Shown here: in pieces, positions 8,840 through 17,722 of the stretch
Layout: the number at the start of each line of letters is the position of its first letter
Position numbering within the stretch: position 1 is the stretch's first letter
NCBI RefSeq assembly: GCF_001477625.1
Contig: NZ_CP013692.1
Coordinates: 186,001 to 250,000, forward strand
Source of the DNA: Paucibacter sp. KCTC 42545
GTDB taxonomy: Bacteria > Pseudomonadota > Gammaproteobacteria > Burkholderiales > Burkholderiaceae_C
Length of the DNA stretch: 64,000 bases
Direction of reading: 5' to 3'
The notes under the pieces: generated by a model
What the model saw: only the letters and a program-made list of their open reading frames with translations
The model's database searches: none
What the model was told of the DNA's origin: nothing
Program-made: the position numbers and the translations under genes

Positions 8840-8865
8840 AATTCCGCCATTTAATTCCGCCATTT
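8840..8865 (+). repeat. Perfect 13-bp tandem repeat (two copies)
   Basis: AATTCCGCCATTT occurs twice back to back (8840-8852 and 8853-8865) in the gap between the Crp/Fnr-like gene and the HDOD gene. A 6-bp hairpin, GGGCGC/GCGCCC (8820-8836), lies just before it. The repeats could be iterated binding sites or a slipped-strand duplication. Confidence 0.7.
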
Positions 8866-8963
8866 CTTGATCCGGCGCCGCGTCCTCGCGCTTAGACTGT
8901 TCCTGAGGGTCAGCTGTATCGACCCGCAGCCATCCGTTCAGCCCAAGCCAGAGGAGAGCCGCC

Positions 8964-9794
8964 TTGAGTCAAGCCGCCGAGAAATTCTTTCAGCACAACA
9001 GCGCCCTGCCCACCATGCCCGAGGTGGCCAGCCGCTTGATTCGCAGCTTTGATGACGACAACATCAGCCTGGCTGCTCTGGCCGATCTGATCGGCAAAGA
9101 CGCCAGCCTGTCGGCCAAGGTGCTGCGTTTGGCCAATTCGGCCCGCTACAGCCCCTCCCACCAGATTTCAACCCTGCAAGATGCCGCCGCGGCTTTGGGC
9201 ATGGAGACGCTGCGGAATTTGTCGCTGGCGGCCTGCATGGCCGGTGCCTTTCCCAAGGTCAAGGGCCTGGACCGTGGCGTGTTCTGGCGCCATGGCGTCA
9301 CCACGGCCGCCTATGCGCGCATCCTGGCCAAGATGGTCAAGCTCGATGCCGAGACCGCCTATCTGGCCGGCCTGATGCTGCGAACCGGGCAGATCCTGAT
9401 GGCGCTGGCCGAATCGGACAAAGTGGCCGAGGTGGAAACGCTGGCGGTGGAGCCCGGCAGCCGCTTCTCGCTGGAACAGCACCGCTTTGATTGCACCCAT
9501 GCGGATGTGACCGCCTCGCTGGCGCGCCACTGGCATTTCCCCGCCGCCATGGTGGAGGCCTTTGCCGATGCCAATACGCCGATGGAAGTGCGCCCCTTCT
9601 CGCTGATGGCCGCCGTGCTGCACATGGCCGAAGTCTTGGCCGACGCCGCGCAGAACAAGGACAACCCGACCCATGCCTTGCAAGTGGCCGTGCCGGAGTT
9701 GATCGAGCACCTGCATCTGGACCTGGCCTTTTTGGCGGCCAAGCTGGAAGCCGCTGGCGATGTGGCCAGCGATGTGGAGCAGCTACTGGGCTGA
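8964..9794 (+). CDS. HDOD domain protein
   Basis: 276 residues, essentially one HDOD domain: NSALPTMPEVASRLIRSFDDD at the front, then LADLIGKDASLSAKVLRLANSA and ALGMETLRNLSLAA. HDOD proteins are HD-like regulatory domains that usually lack the metal-binding His-Asp pair and take part in signalling. The start is a TTG at 8964, supported by GAGGAGA 6 bp upstream and a sequence that begins MSQAAEKFFQ. It converges on xdhB with only 3 bp between the stop codons. There is no obvious functional link to purine breakdown. Confidence 0.85.
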   Translation: MSQAAEKFFQHNSALPTMPEVASRLIRSFDDDNISLAALADLIGKDASLSAKVLRLANSARYSPSHQISTLQDAAAALGMETLRNLSLAACMAGAFPKVKGLDRGVFWRHGVTTAAYARILAKMVKLDAETAYLAGLMLRTGQILMALAESDKVAEVETLAVEPGSRFSLEQHRFDCTHADVTASLARHWHFPAAMVEAFADANTPMEVRPFSLMAAVLHMAEVLADAAQNKDNPTHALQVAVPELIEHLHLDLAFLAAKLEAAGDVASDVEQLLG

Positions 9795-9797
9795 GCC

Positions 9798-12131
9798 TTA
9801 AGTGGTGCCCGCGGTGCCCTGGGCACCCAAGGCATCCACCGCGGCCAGCACCCGCTCGGCTGTGGCCGGCGCGCACAGCTGAGGGTCGCAGCCCGCCGGC
9901 CCACAAGCGGCCACCGCATCCTTGATCGCCAACAAGGCCGCAAAGCCCAGCAGCAGCGGCGGTTCGCCCACCGCCTTGCTGCGGTGGATGCTGTCCACCG
10001 CATTGGCTTGCTTGAACAAGCTAACGCGGAAATCGAGCGGGCTGTCGTTGGCCGTTGGGATTTTGTAAGTGCTGGGCGCGTGGGTCAGCAGGGCGCCGCT
10101 ACTCGGGTGCCAAACCAATTCTTCGGTGGTGAGCCAGCCGACCCCTTGCACAAAGCCACCTTCCACCTGACCGATGTCCAGGGCCGGGTTGAGTGAGCGG
10201 CCGGCGTCGTGCAGCAGGTCGGCGCGGGTGATGCGGTTCTCGCCGGTCAGGGTGTCCACCAAAACTTCCACCACCGCCGCGCCGTAGGCGAAGTAGTAGA
10301 AGGGGCGCCCCTGCAGCCGGGTCTTGTCCCACTGCAGACCCGGCGTGGTGTAGAAGCCCTCGCTCCAGAGCTGCACGCGCTGCAGATAGGCTTTGGCGAC
10401 CAAGTCCTTGAAGCTGAGGCTATGGCTGCCGGCGCGCACCTCATCGTTGGCGAACTCAATCGCGGCAGCGTCGCAGCCGAACAGTGCGGCGGCGCAACTG
10501 GCCAGGCGCTGGCGGATGGTTTGCGCGGCCTGCTGTGCGGCCTTGCCGTTCAAGTCTGTGCCGGTCGAGGCGGCGGTGGCAGAGGTGTTGGCGATTTTTT
10601 GCGTGTCGGTGGCGCTGCAGCGCACCGCGCTCAAGCTCAGGCCCAATTCATGCGCCACCACCTGCGCGACTTTGGTGTTGAGGCCCTGACCCATCTCGGT
10701 GCCGCCGTGGTTCACCATCACCGAGCCGTCGGTGTAGACATGCACCAGCGCACCGGCCTGGTTCAAATGCACCACGTTGAATGAGATGCCGAACTTGACC
10801 GGCGTCAGCGCCAAGCCCTTTTTCAGCACAGCGCTGCTGGTGTTGAAGCGCGCGACCTCGGCGCGGCGGGCGTGGTAGTCGCTGCTGGCCAGCAGTTGAC
10901 CGGTGAGCGGCTGCAAGATGTTGTCCGCCACCGGCTGGCCGTAGGGTGTGACATCGCAGCTGCCCTCGCTGCGGTAGAAATTGCGCTGCCGCACCAGCAG
11001 CGGGTCCAGACCCAGGCGGCGGACGACCGAGTCCAGAATCATCTCGATGGCCAGCGCCCCTTGCGGGCCGCCAAAACCGCGGAAGGCGGTATTGCTTTGC
11101 GTATTGGTGCGGGCGCAAAAGCCGTGCAGGGCGAGGTGGGGCAGCCAGTAGGCATTGTCGAAATGGCAGAGCGCGCGTGCCATCACCGGGGCCGAGAGAT
11201 CGGCGCTGTGGCCGCAGTTGGCGATCAGGTCCACCTCCGCGCCGAGGATGTGGCCTTGCTCATCAAAGCCGATCTGCCAGCGGTAATCAAAACCGTGGCG
11301 GCGGCCGGTGATCAGAAAGTCGTCGTCACGGTCCACGCGCAGCTTGACCGGGCGCTGCAGCTGCTGCGCGGCGATGGCCGCGACGCAGGCGAAGAGCGCC
11401 GACTGCGACTCCTTGCCGCCGAAGCCTCCCCCCATGCGCCGGCATTGCACTTGCACCTGATGTGCGTGCCAGCCCAGGGCATGGGCGATCAATTGCTGCA
11501 TCTCGCTGGGATGCTGGGTCGAGCAATGCAGCAGCATGGCTTGCTGCTCTTGCGGCAAGGCGTAGCTGATCTGGCCTTCCAGGTAAAACTGCTCCTGCCC
11601 GCCTACCGACCAGTCGCCGCTTAAGCTGTGCGGCGCCTGCGCCAGCGCGGTGGCTGCGTCGCCCCGGCTCAGGTGCATGGGTGGCACGACGTAATCGCCG
11701 GCGGCATGGGCTTGCAGCGCGTTTAAGACGGCGGGCAGGGCTTCGCAGCGGATGGCGGTCTTGGCCAGGGCGGCCGCGCGGCGCGCCAGCAAGCGGCTGC
11801 TGGCAATCACCGCGAATACCGGCTGGCCCAGATAGCGCAAGTGCTCGGCGGCCAGAATCGGGTCGTCATGGACCAGCGGGCCGCAGTTATTGCTGCCAGG
11901 GATGTCCGCCGCTGTCAGCACGGCCACCACGCCGGGCTGGCGCCGCAGCAAGTCCAGGTCAATGCCCAGCAGGCGGCCATGCGCGACGGGTGAGAGTCCT
12001 AGTGCGGCATGCAGCGTGCCCTGGGCTTCGGGAATGTCGTCGGTGTAACGGGCTTCGCCTGCCACATGAAGGAGGGCCGATTCATGCGGCGGGCTGCTGC
12101 CGATCAGGCCGGGCTTGAGCGGGCGCGTCAT
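9798..12131 (-). CDS. xdhB: Xanthine dehydrogenase molybdopterin-binding subunit XdhB
   Basis: 777 residues, the standard size. Visible motifs are GEARYTDDIP (N-terminal a/b-hammerhead), RRMGGGFGGKE (Moco loop), FRGFGGPQGAL, GTEMGQGLNTKVAQV, and AVGEPPLLLG near the C-terminus with the catalytic Glu of the family. It oxidises hypoxanthine and xanthine to urate and partners the FeS/FAD subunit XdhA, encoded immediately upstream with a 4-bp ATGA overlap. XdhC, encoded about 4 kb to the left, supplies the sulfurated cofactor. The start at 12131 is fixed by the coupled overlap. Confidence 0.95.
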   Translation of the reverse strand: MTRPLKPGLIGSSPPHESALLHVAGEARYTDDIPEAQGTLHAALGLSPVAHGRLLGIDLDLLRRQPGVVAVLTAADIPGSNNCGPLVHDDPILAAEHLRYLGQPVFAVIASSRLLARRAAALAKTAIRCEALPAVLNALQAHAAGDYVVPPMHLSRGDAATALAQAPHSLSGDWSVGGQEQFYLEGQISYALPQEQQAMLLHCSTQHPSEMQQLIAHALGWHAHQVQVQCRRMGGGFGGKESQSALFACVAAIAAQQLQRPVKLRVDRDDDFLITGRRHGFDYRWQIGFDEQGHILGAEVDLIANCGHSADLSAPVMARALCHFDNAYWLPHLALHGFCARTNTQSNTAFRGFGGPQGALAIEMILDSVVRRLGLDPLLVRQRNFYRSEGSCDVTPYGQPVADNILQPLTGQLLASSDYHARRAEVARFNTSSAVLKKGLALTPVKFGISFNVVHLNQAGALVHVYTDGSVMVNHGGTEMGQGLNTKVAQVVAHELGLSLSAVRCSATDTQKIANTSATAASTGTDLNGKAAQQAAQTIRQRLASCAAALFGCDAAAIEFANDEVRAGSHSLSFKDLVAKAYLQRVQLWSEGFYTTPGLQWDKTRLQGRPFYYFAYGAAVVEVLVDTLTGENRITRADLLHDAGRSLNPALDIGQVEGGFVQGVGWLTTEELVWHPSSGALLTHAPSTYKIPTANDSPLDFRVSLFKQANAVDSIHRSKAVGEPPLLLGFAALLAIKDAVAACGPAGCDPQLCAPATAERVLAAVDALGAQGTAGTT

Positions 12132-13675
12132 GCTGCACCTCGTTCTTGGGCTTGCCAAACGCTCAACTCAGGCGCAGGCAGTGGCTCGTCCGGCCGCGTG
12201 GCTAGCCAGAGTTTTTGCAAGAGGTTTTGCGCCACCCGCAGCCGGTAGGTGCTGCTGGCGCGCAGATCACTGAGCGGTTGAAAGTCTTGCGCCAAGGCCT
12301 GGGCCGCGCGCTGTACGGTGGCCTCATTCCAGGCTTGGCCCAGCACAGCTGCTTCCGCGCGGGCGGCGCGCTTGACGATGGCGGCCATGCCGCCGAAGGC
12401 AAAGCGGGCCTCGGCCACGCGGGCCTCGTCGTCTAAGCGAAGCGCCAGCACGGCGCAAACGGCGGAGATGTCGCTGTCATAGCGCTTGCTGATTTTGTAG
12501 GCCTGCAATTGCAAGTCGGGCGCGGGCCGGGGCAGGTGCAGGGCCTCGACGAACTCGTCGGCGGCTAGGTCTTTCTGTTGGTAGCCGAGGTAGAAGTCTT
12601 GCAGCGGCAGGCGGCGTTGGCCGCGCTGGGCACTGCGCAGCACGATGTCGGCGCCCAGGGCGATCAGGGCCGGGGCGCCGTCGCCGATGGGGGAGCCGTT
12701 GGCGATATTGCCGCCCAGCGTGCCGGCCTGACGCACCGGCGGTGAGGCGAAGCGCAACCACAGCTCGCGCAGATTGGGCGCCAGTTCGGCCAACGCGGCC
12801 CAGGCAGCCTCCAGGCTGGCGCCGGCGCCTATCCACAAGCCGGGCCGGCCTTCGAAGGCCTGGGCGCGGATCTGCCGCAGTTCGGCCACTTGGCCGAGGT
12901 AGATGATGTCGCCCAGGTCGCGGAACTGTTTGTTGTGCCACAGGCCGATGTCGGTGCCGCCGCTGAGCAGCAGGGCTTGCGGCTTATCCGCACGCAGCTG
13001 GGCCAGTTCGGCCACGCTGCGAGGGGCGTGGAAGTGATCGCTGCGGCCTTGGGCTTGATCTTGGCTCGGCTGTGCGGGATTGGCCGCCACGTAGTGCAGT
13101 GGCGTGTCGTTTTGCAGTTCCCGCAGGCCGGCGGCGACGGCGAGGCCGTCAAGGCGCTGCGCAGGCAGTTCGAACATGCGCTGGCCGGCGTCCAGAATCG
13201 GCCGGTAGCCGGTGCAGCGGCACAGATTGCCGGCCAAGTCATCGGCCAGTTCTTGGCGGCTTGGGCGGGTGCCGGCCTCGCAGTGTCGCTCCAGGCAGGC
13301 TTGCAAGCTGATCACGATGCCGGGCGTGCAGAAGCCGCATTGGCTGGCGTGGCAGTCCACCATCGCTTGCTGCACGGCTACTGGGGCGGCCGAGTTGCCC
13401 AGGTCTTCCACCGTTAGCAGGGCTTGGCCGTCCAGGCTGGGCAGGAACTGGGTGCAGGCGTTGACATTGCGCAGCTGCAGCTGGCCGGCGGCGTCCAGCT
13501 CGCCCAGCAGCACCGTGCAGGCGCCGCAGTCGCCTTCGGCGCAGCCTTCCTTGCTGCCCGTGCAATGGGCATGCTCGCGCAACCATTCCAACACGGTGGT
13601 GGTGGGGGCCAGGTCTTGCACCGTGCGGATGGCGCCGCGGTGGAAGAAGCGAATGTTGCGGGTCGAGGTACTCAT
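12128..13675 (-). CDS. xdhA: Xanthine dehydrogenase small subunit XdhA (2x[2Fe-2S], FAD)
   Basis: 515 residues in the order plant-type [2Fe-2S] domain (CAEGDCGAC), helical [2Fe-2S] domain (CGFCTPG and CRCTGYRPI), FAD-binding domain (LLSGGTDIGLW, GGNIANGSPIGD) and a C-terminal CO-dehydrogenase-flavoprotein-like domain. It transfers electrons from the Moco subunit XdhB to NAD+. The ATG at 13675 gives MSTSTRNIRFFHRG; the frame continues upstream into the divergent promoter, but the FeS domain normally starts within 10-15 residues of the N-terminus. It overlaps xdhB by 4 bp and diverges from guaD. Confidence 0.95.
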   Translation of the reverse strand: MSTSTRNIRFFHRGAIRTVQDLAPTTTVLEWLREHAHCTGSKEGCAEGDCGACTVLLGELDAAGQLQLRNVNACTQFLPSLDGQALLTVEDLGNSAAPVAVQQAMVDCHASQCGFCTPGIVISLQACLERHCEAGTRPSRQELADDLAGNLCRCTGYRPILDAGQRMFELPAQRLDGLAVAAGLRELQNDTPLHYVAANPAQPSQDQAQGRSDHFHAPRSVAELAQLRADKPQALLLSGGTDIGLWHNKQFRDLGDIIYLGQVAELRQIRAQAFEGRPGLWIGAGASLEAAWAALAELAPNLRELWLRFASPPVRQAGTLGGNIANGSPIGDGAPALIALGADIVLRSAQRGQRRLPLQDFYLGYQQKDLAADEFVEALHLPRPAPDLQLQAYKISKRYDSDISAVCAVLALRLDDEARVAEARFAFGGMAAIVKRAARAEAAVLGQAWNEATVQRAAQALAQDFQPLSDLRASSTYRLRVAQNLLQKLWLATRPDEPLPAPELSVWQAQERGAA

Positions 13676-13715
13676 GTTTTTGCCTTGTTTGGCGGGCTTG
13701 CTCAGGCTCGAAGAT

Positions 13716-13738
13716 ATACGATGGCAGCGTATGCCATC
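13716..13738. promoter_or_regulatory. Nested inverted repeats in the xdhA/guaD divergent promoter
   Basis: Two perfect inverted repeats interlock: ATACG-N7-CGTAT (13716-13732) and GATGGCA-N5-TGCCATC (13720-13738). They lie in the 55-bp gap between divergent xdhA and guaD and reach into the first codons of guaD. The arrangement suits an operator for a dimeric regulator controlling both operons, possibly purine-responsive. The binding protein is unknown. Confidence 0.5.
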
Positions 13739-15071
13739 TGAAACAACGATCAAATCCTCTTCGACCCCGCCGAATCGCTTGGCCCTGCGTGGCGATTTGC
13801 TTGACTTCAGCGCCCAGCCTGCCTGGGGTGTGCTCGATAGCCCGGCCGTGCGTTTTCAGCCCGAGCACTGGTTGCTGATCGCCGATGGCCGCATCCAGGG
13901 CAGCCAGGCCGCCGAGCCCGATGAGAGCTGGCACAAGGTGGATCACAGCGGCCGGCTGATCATGCCCGGCTTTGTCGACACCCATGTGCATTGCCCGCAG
14001 CTCGATGTGATCGCCTCTTACGGCACCGAGTTGCTGGACTGGCTCAACACCTACACCTTCCCGGCCGAATGCCGCTATGCCGACCCGGCCGTGGCGCAGG
14101 CGGGGGCCGAGCGTTTTCTAGACGCCTTGCTGGCCCATGGCACGACCGCGGCGGTGGTCTTCCCCACCGTTCACAAGGTCTCGGCCGAGGCCTTGTTCGC
14201 AGCTGCGGCCGAGCGCGGCATGCGCCTGATCACCGGTAAGGTCTTGATGGATCGCCACGCGCCCCCCGCCTTGCTGGACGATGTGGCCAGTGCCGAGCGG
14301 GATTGCATCGACTTGATCGACCGCTGGCATGGCCAAGGCCCTCACGGGCGTTTGGCTTATGCGGTGACGCCGCGTTTTGCACCCACCAGCAGTGCCGCGC
14401 AACTGGCCATGGCCGGCGCACTTTGCCGTGCCGATGCTTCGCTCTATATGCAAACCCATGTGGCCGAGAACCGCGCCGAGGTGCGCTGGGTCAGCGACTT
14501 GTTCCCGCAGGCGCGTAGCTATCTCGATGTGTACGACCAACTCGGCTTATTGCACCCGCGCGCGGTGCTGGCGCATGGCATCTGGCTGGATGATGAAGAC
14601 AGGCAGGCCCTGCTGCGGCGCGGCGCCCAGCTGGCTTTTTGCCCCTCGTCCAATCTCTTCCTGGGCAGTGGCTTATTCGACTGGGCGGCCGCGGCGGGCA
14701 CCGGCGTGCCAGTCAGTGTCGCCAGCGATGTAGGCGGCGGCACCAGTTTGAGCATGCAGCGCAATTTGCTCGATGCCTACAAGGTGCAGGCGCTGGCCGG
14801 CCAGCGTCTGAGCGCTTGGGCGGCTTTGCACGCTGCCACGCGTGGTGCCGCTGAAGGGCTGGGCTTGACGCATGAGCTGGGCCACTTCGGCACCAACACG
14901 CTGGCCGATGTGTGCGTGTGGGACTGGGCATGCGGCCCGGTGGCGCAGGCGCGCGATGCGGTGGCCCAGAACTTGCATGAACGTGTGTTCGCGTGGATGT
15001 GTTTGTCGGATGAGCGCAATCTCGTCAGCAGCTACGTGGCAGGTAAAATCTCGTATCACCGCAAGACCTGA
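13731..15071 (+). CDS. guaD: Guanine deaminase
   Basis: 446 residues of the amidohydrolase superfamily. The zinc site is visible as GFVDTHVHCPQ (His-x-His), QTHVAENRAEV, LAHGIWLDDED and ASDVGGGTSLS (catalytic Asp). It converts guanine to xanthine, the substrate of the adjacent XdhAB. The start MPSETT at 13731 sits inside an inverted repeat and has no clear ribosome-binding site, so it could be leaderless or begin slightly downstream. It is followed after 22 bp by the ABC importer genes and is probably the first gene of a five-gene uptake-and-deamination operon. Confidence 0.93.
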   Translation: MPSETTIKSSSTPPNRLALRGDLLDFSAQPAWGVLDSPAVRFQPEHWLLIADGRIQGSQAAEPDESWHKVDHSGRLIMPGFVDTHVHCPQLDVIASYGTELLDWLNTYTFPAECRYADPAVAQAGAERFLDALLAHGTTAAVVFPTVHKVSAEALFAAAAERGMRLITGKVLMDRHAPPALLDDVASAERDCIDLIDRWHGQGPHGRLAYAVTPRFAPTSSAAQLAMAGALCRADASLYMQTHVAENRAEVRWVSDLFPQARSYLDVYDQLGLLHPRAVLAHGIWLDDEDRQALLRRGAQLAFCPSSNLFLGSGLFDWAAAAGTGVPVSVASDVGGGTSLSMQRNLLDAYKVQALAGQRLSAWAALHAATRGAAEGLGLTHELGHFGTNTLADVCVWDWACGPVAQARDAVAQNLHERVFAWMCLSDERNLVSSYVAGKISYHRKT

Positions 15072-15093
15072 CCCCCAAAGAGACCTTTGCAGC

Positions 15094-16641
15094 ATGACCC
15101 TGCGGCTTGAACTTATCGCCATCAGCAAACAGTACCCTTCCGTGAAGGCCAATGATGGGGTGAATTTGCAGGTGCGCGCTGGCCAGATTCATGCCTTGCT
15201 GGGCGAGAACGGTGCGGGTAAGTCGACCCTGATGAAAATCGTCTACGGCGCGGTGCAGCCCGACGGCGGCGAGATTCGCTGGAATGGCAAGACGGTGCGC
15301 ATCAAAAGCCCGGCCGAGGCGCGTGCCCTGGGCCTGAGCATGGTCTACCAGCACTTCTCGCTCTTCGACACCATGACCGCGGCCGAGAACGTCTGGCTGG
15401 GCCTGGATAAAAGCATCAGCCTGGCCGAGGTGACGGCGCGCATCCGTGAGGTGGCGCAGGTCTATGGCCTGGACGTGGACCCGCTGCGGCCAGTGCATAC
15501 GCTGTCGGTGGGCGAGCGGCAGCGGGTGGAAATCGTGCGTGCCCTGATGGGCAAGCCCGAGCTTTTGATTCTGGATGAGCCGACCTCGGTGCTGACGCCG
15601 CAGGCGGTGGAAAAGCTGTTTGCCACGCTGCGCCAGCTGGCCGCGCAGGGTTGCGCGATTCTCTACATCAGCCACAAGCTCGATGAGATCCGCGCGCTTT
15701 GCGACCACTGCACCGTGCTGCGTGCGGGCAAGGTGACGGGCGAGGTGGATCCGCGCACCCAGAGCAATGCGGAGTTATCGCGCCTGATGATTGGCAGCGA
15801 GCCGCCACCGTTGCGCGCCGCGCCCTCGGTGGCGCGTCAGCGCAGCCAGGTGCCCGCGCTGAGCCTGCGCCGCCTTAGCCTGGCCAAGGCCCAGCCGTTT
15901 GGCACCACTTTGGTGGATTTGGAATTGCAGCTGCAGCCGGGCGAGATCCTGGGTGTGGCGGGCGTGTCCGGCAACGGCCAGCAGGAAATGCTGGCGGCGC
16001 TGTCGGGCGAAGATCGCCGCGCCCAGCCCGGCGCCGTGCATTTGTTTGGTCAGGACATTGCCCGCGCCAGCGCGCGCAAGCGCCGCCTTCTGGGCTTGCA
16101 CTTTGTGCCCGAGGAGCGGCTGGGGCGTGGCGCGGTGCCCGCCATGTCGCTGGCGCAGAACACCTTGCTAACGCGCAGTGACCACGTCACGCGCTGGGGC
16201 TGGCTGCGGGTGCATGCGGTGCAGCGCATGGCTGAGACGCTGATCGCTCGCTACCAGGTCAAGGCCGGTGGCGCCGGGGCGGCGGCCAGCAGCTTGTCGG
16301 GCGGCAATCTGCAGAAGTTCATTGTCGGGCGCGAGATTTCGGCCGCACCGCGGGTGCTCATCATTGCCCAGCCGACTTGGGGGGTTGATGTGGGCGCAGC
16401 GGCGCTGATCCGCGCCGAGTTGCTCAAGCTGCGCGACGAGGGTTGCGCGGTGCTGCTGGTCAGCGAGGAGTTGGACGAATTGTTTGAGTTGAGCGACCGC
16501 TTGGTGGTGATGGCGCAAGGGCGCTTGTCGCCGGTGCTGCCGATCGCCGAGGCCAACCGCGAGTTGGTCGGCGAATGGATGAGCGGGCTTTGGCCTGAAA
16601 CCTTGCCCAGCGAAACGCGCGGAGGGGTCTTGCATGCTTAA
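15094..16641 (+). CDS. ABC importer ATP-binding protein (two NBDs, purine/nucleoside type)
   Basis: 515 residues holding two tandem nucleotide-binding domains, as in the RbsA/NupB group. NBD1 has a normal Walker A (GENGAGKST), signature LSVGERQR and Walker B LLILDEPTSVLTP. NBD2 has a non-canonical Walker A region (GVSGNGQQEM) with a good signature (SLSGGNLQK), typical for this group. It energises the two permeases encoded next, and overlaps the first of them by 8 bp. Neighbouring guaD and the BMP-type binding protein suggest a purine base or nucleoside cargo; that is inference. Confidence 0.92.
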   Translation: MTLRLELIAISKQYPSVKANDGVNLQVRAGQIHALLGENGAGKSTLMKIVYGAVQPDGGEIRWNGKTVRIKSPAEARALGLSMVYQHFSLFDTMTAAENVWLGLDKSISLAEVTARIREVAQVYGLDVDPLRPVHTLSVGERQRVEIVRALMGKPELLILDEPTSVLTPQAVEKLFATLRQLAAQGCAILYISHKLDEIRALCDHCTVLRAGKVTGEVDPRTQSNAELSRLMIGSEPPPLRAAPSVARQRSQVPALSLRRLSLAKAQPFGTTLVDLELQLQPGEILGVAGVSGNGQQEMLAALSGEDRRAQPGAVHLFGQDIARASARKRRLLGLHFVPEERLGRGAVPAMSLAQNTLLTRSDHVTRWGWLRVHAVQRMAETLIARYQVKAGGAGAAASSLSGGNLQKFIVGREISAAPRVLIIAQPTWGVDVGAAALIRAELLKLRDEGCAVLLVSEELDELFELSDRLVVMAQGRLSPVLPIAEANRELVGEWMSGLWPETLPSETRGGVLHA

Positions 16642-17710
16642 GCTGGAAGCCCGGCCGCAGCCCTCGCGCCTGATGGCGCTGTGCTCGCCTCTGATCGCGC
16701 TGGCGGTCACGGTCTTGCTGGGTGTGGGCCTGTTCATGCTCTTGGGCAAGGAGCCCGTGCGTGGCTTGCAAATGTTTTTTTGGGAGCCGATTCGTTCGGC
16801 CTATGCCTGGAGCGAACTGGGCCTGAAGGCGACGCCGCTGATCCTGATCGCGCTGGGCTTGGCGCTGTGCTTTCGCAGCAATGTCTGGAATATCGGCGCG
16901 GAGGGGCAGTTCATCATTGGCGCCCTGGCCGGCGGCTGGGTGGCCATGCAGGCGGATGCATCCAGCAGCCGCATGATTGTGCTGGCTATTCTGTTGGCAG
17001 GCGTCTTGGGCGGCATGGCTTGGGCGGCCATTACCGCCGCATTGCGGGCGCGCTTCAATGCCAATGAGATTCTGGTCAGCCTGATGCTGGTTTACGTGGC
17101 GGATTTGCTCTTGAACTATTTGGTTTACGGGCCTTGGAAGGATCCGCAGGGTTTCAATTTCCCGCAGTCCATCAGCTTTTTGGCGGTGACCAAGATTCCT
17201 AGATTGTTTGATGGCTCGCGCCTGCACATCGGTGTGTTGATTGCGGCGGCGTCGGTGCTGGGCTTGTGGCTATTCATGTTCCGCAGCTATGCAGGCTTCG
17301 CCTTGCAAGTGGGCGGCATGGCGCCGGCCGCGGCGCGCTATGCGGGTTTTTCATCGCAGCGCGCGCTGTGGACGGCGCTGTTGATTTCGGGCGGCTTGGC
17401 TGGCCTGGCCGGTGCCCTGGAAGTGGCTGGCCCGCTGGGGCAGCTGACGCCCTATGTGCCCGCGGGCTTCGGCTTTGCCGCCATCATCGTGGCCTTTGTG
17501 GGGCGCTTGCATCCGGTGGGCATTGTGTTTTCAGGCATCTTGATGAGCATGTTCTATATCGGTGGGGAGTTGGCGCAGTCGCGCCTGGGCCTGCCCAAAT
17601 CCATCACCGGGGTGTTCCAGGGCCTGCTGCTGTTCACCTTGCTGGCCAGCGACACCTTGATCCATTACCGCCTGCGTTGGGTGCGCCCGGCTGCGGGCCA
17701 ACAGGCTTAA
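16634..17710 (+). CDS. ABC importer permease 1 (BPD_transp_2 family)
   Basis: 358 residues with about nine hydrophobic segments and the family motifs LCFRSNVWNIGAEGQF and ANEILVSLMLVYVADLLLNY. It is one half of the transmembrane pore of a BMP/nucleoside-type ABC importer, in the inner membrane. The start overlaps the ATPase gene by 8 bp, and the second permease follows after 12 bp, so the transporter is one translational unit. Confidence 0.92.
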   Translation: MLKLEARPQPSRLMALCSPLIALAVTVLLGVGLFMLLGKEPVRGLQMFFWEPIRSAYAWSELGLKATPLILIALGLALCFRSNVWNIGAEGQFIIGALAGGWVAMQADASSSRMIVLAILLAGVLGGMAWAAITAALRARFNANEILVSLMLVYVADLLLNYLVYGPWKDPQGFNFPQSISFLAVTKIPRLFDGSRLHIGVLIAAASVLGLWLFMFRSYAGFALQVGGMAPAAARYAGFSSQRALWTALLISGGLAGLAGALEVAGPLGQLTPYVPAGFGFAAIIVAFVGRLHPVGIVFSGILMSMFYIGGELAQSRLGLPKSITGVFQGLLLFTLLASDTLIHYRLRWVRPAAGQQA

Positions 17711-17722
17711 TCAGGAGTCGGC

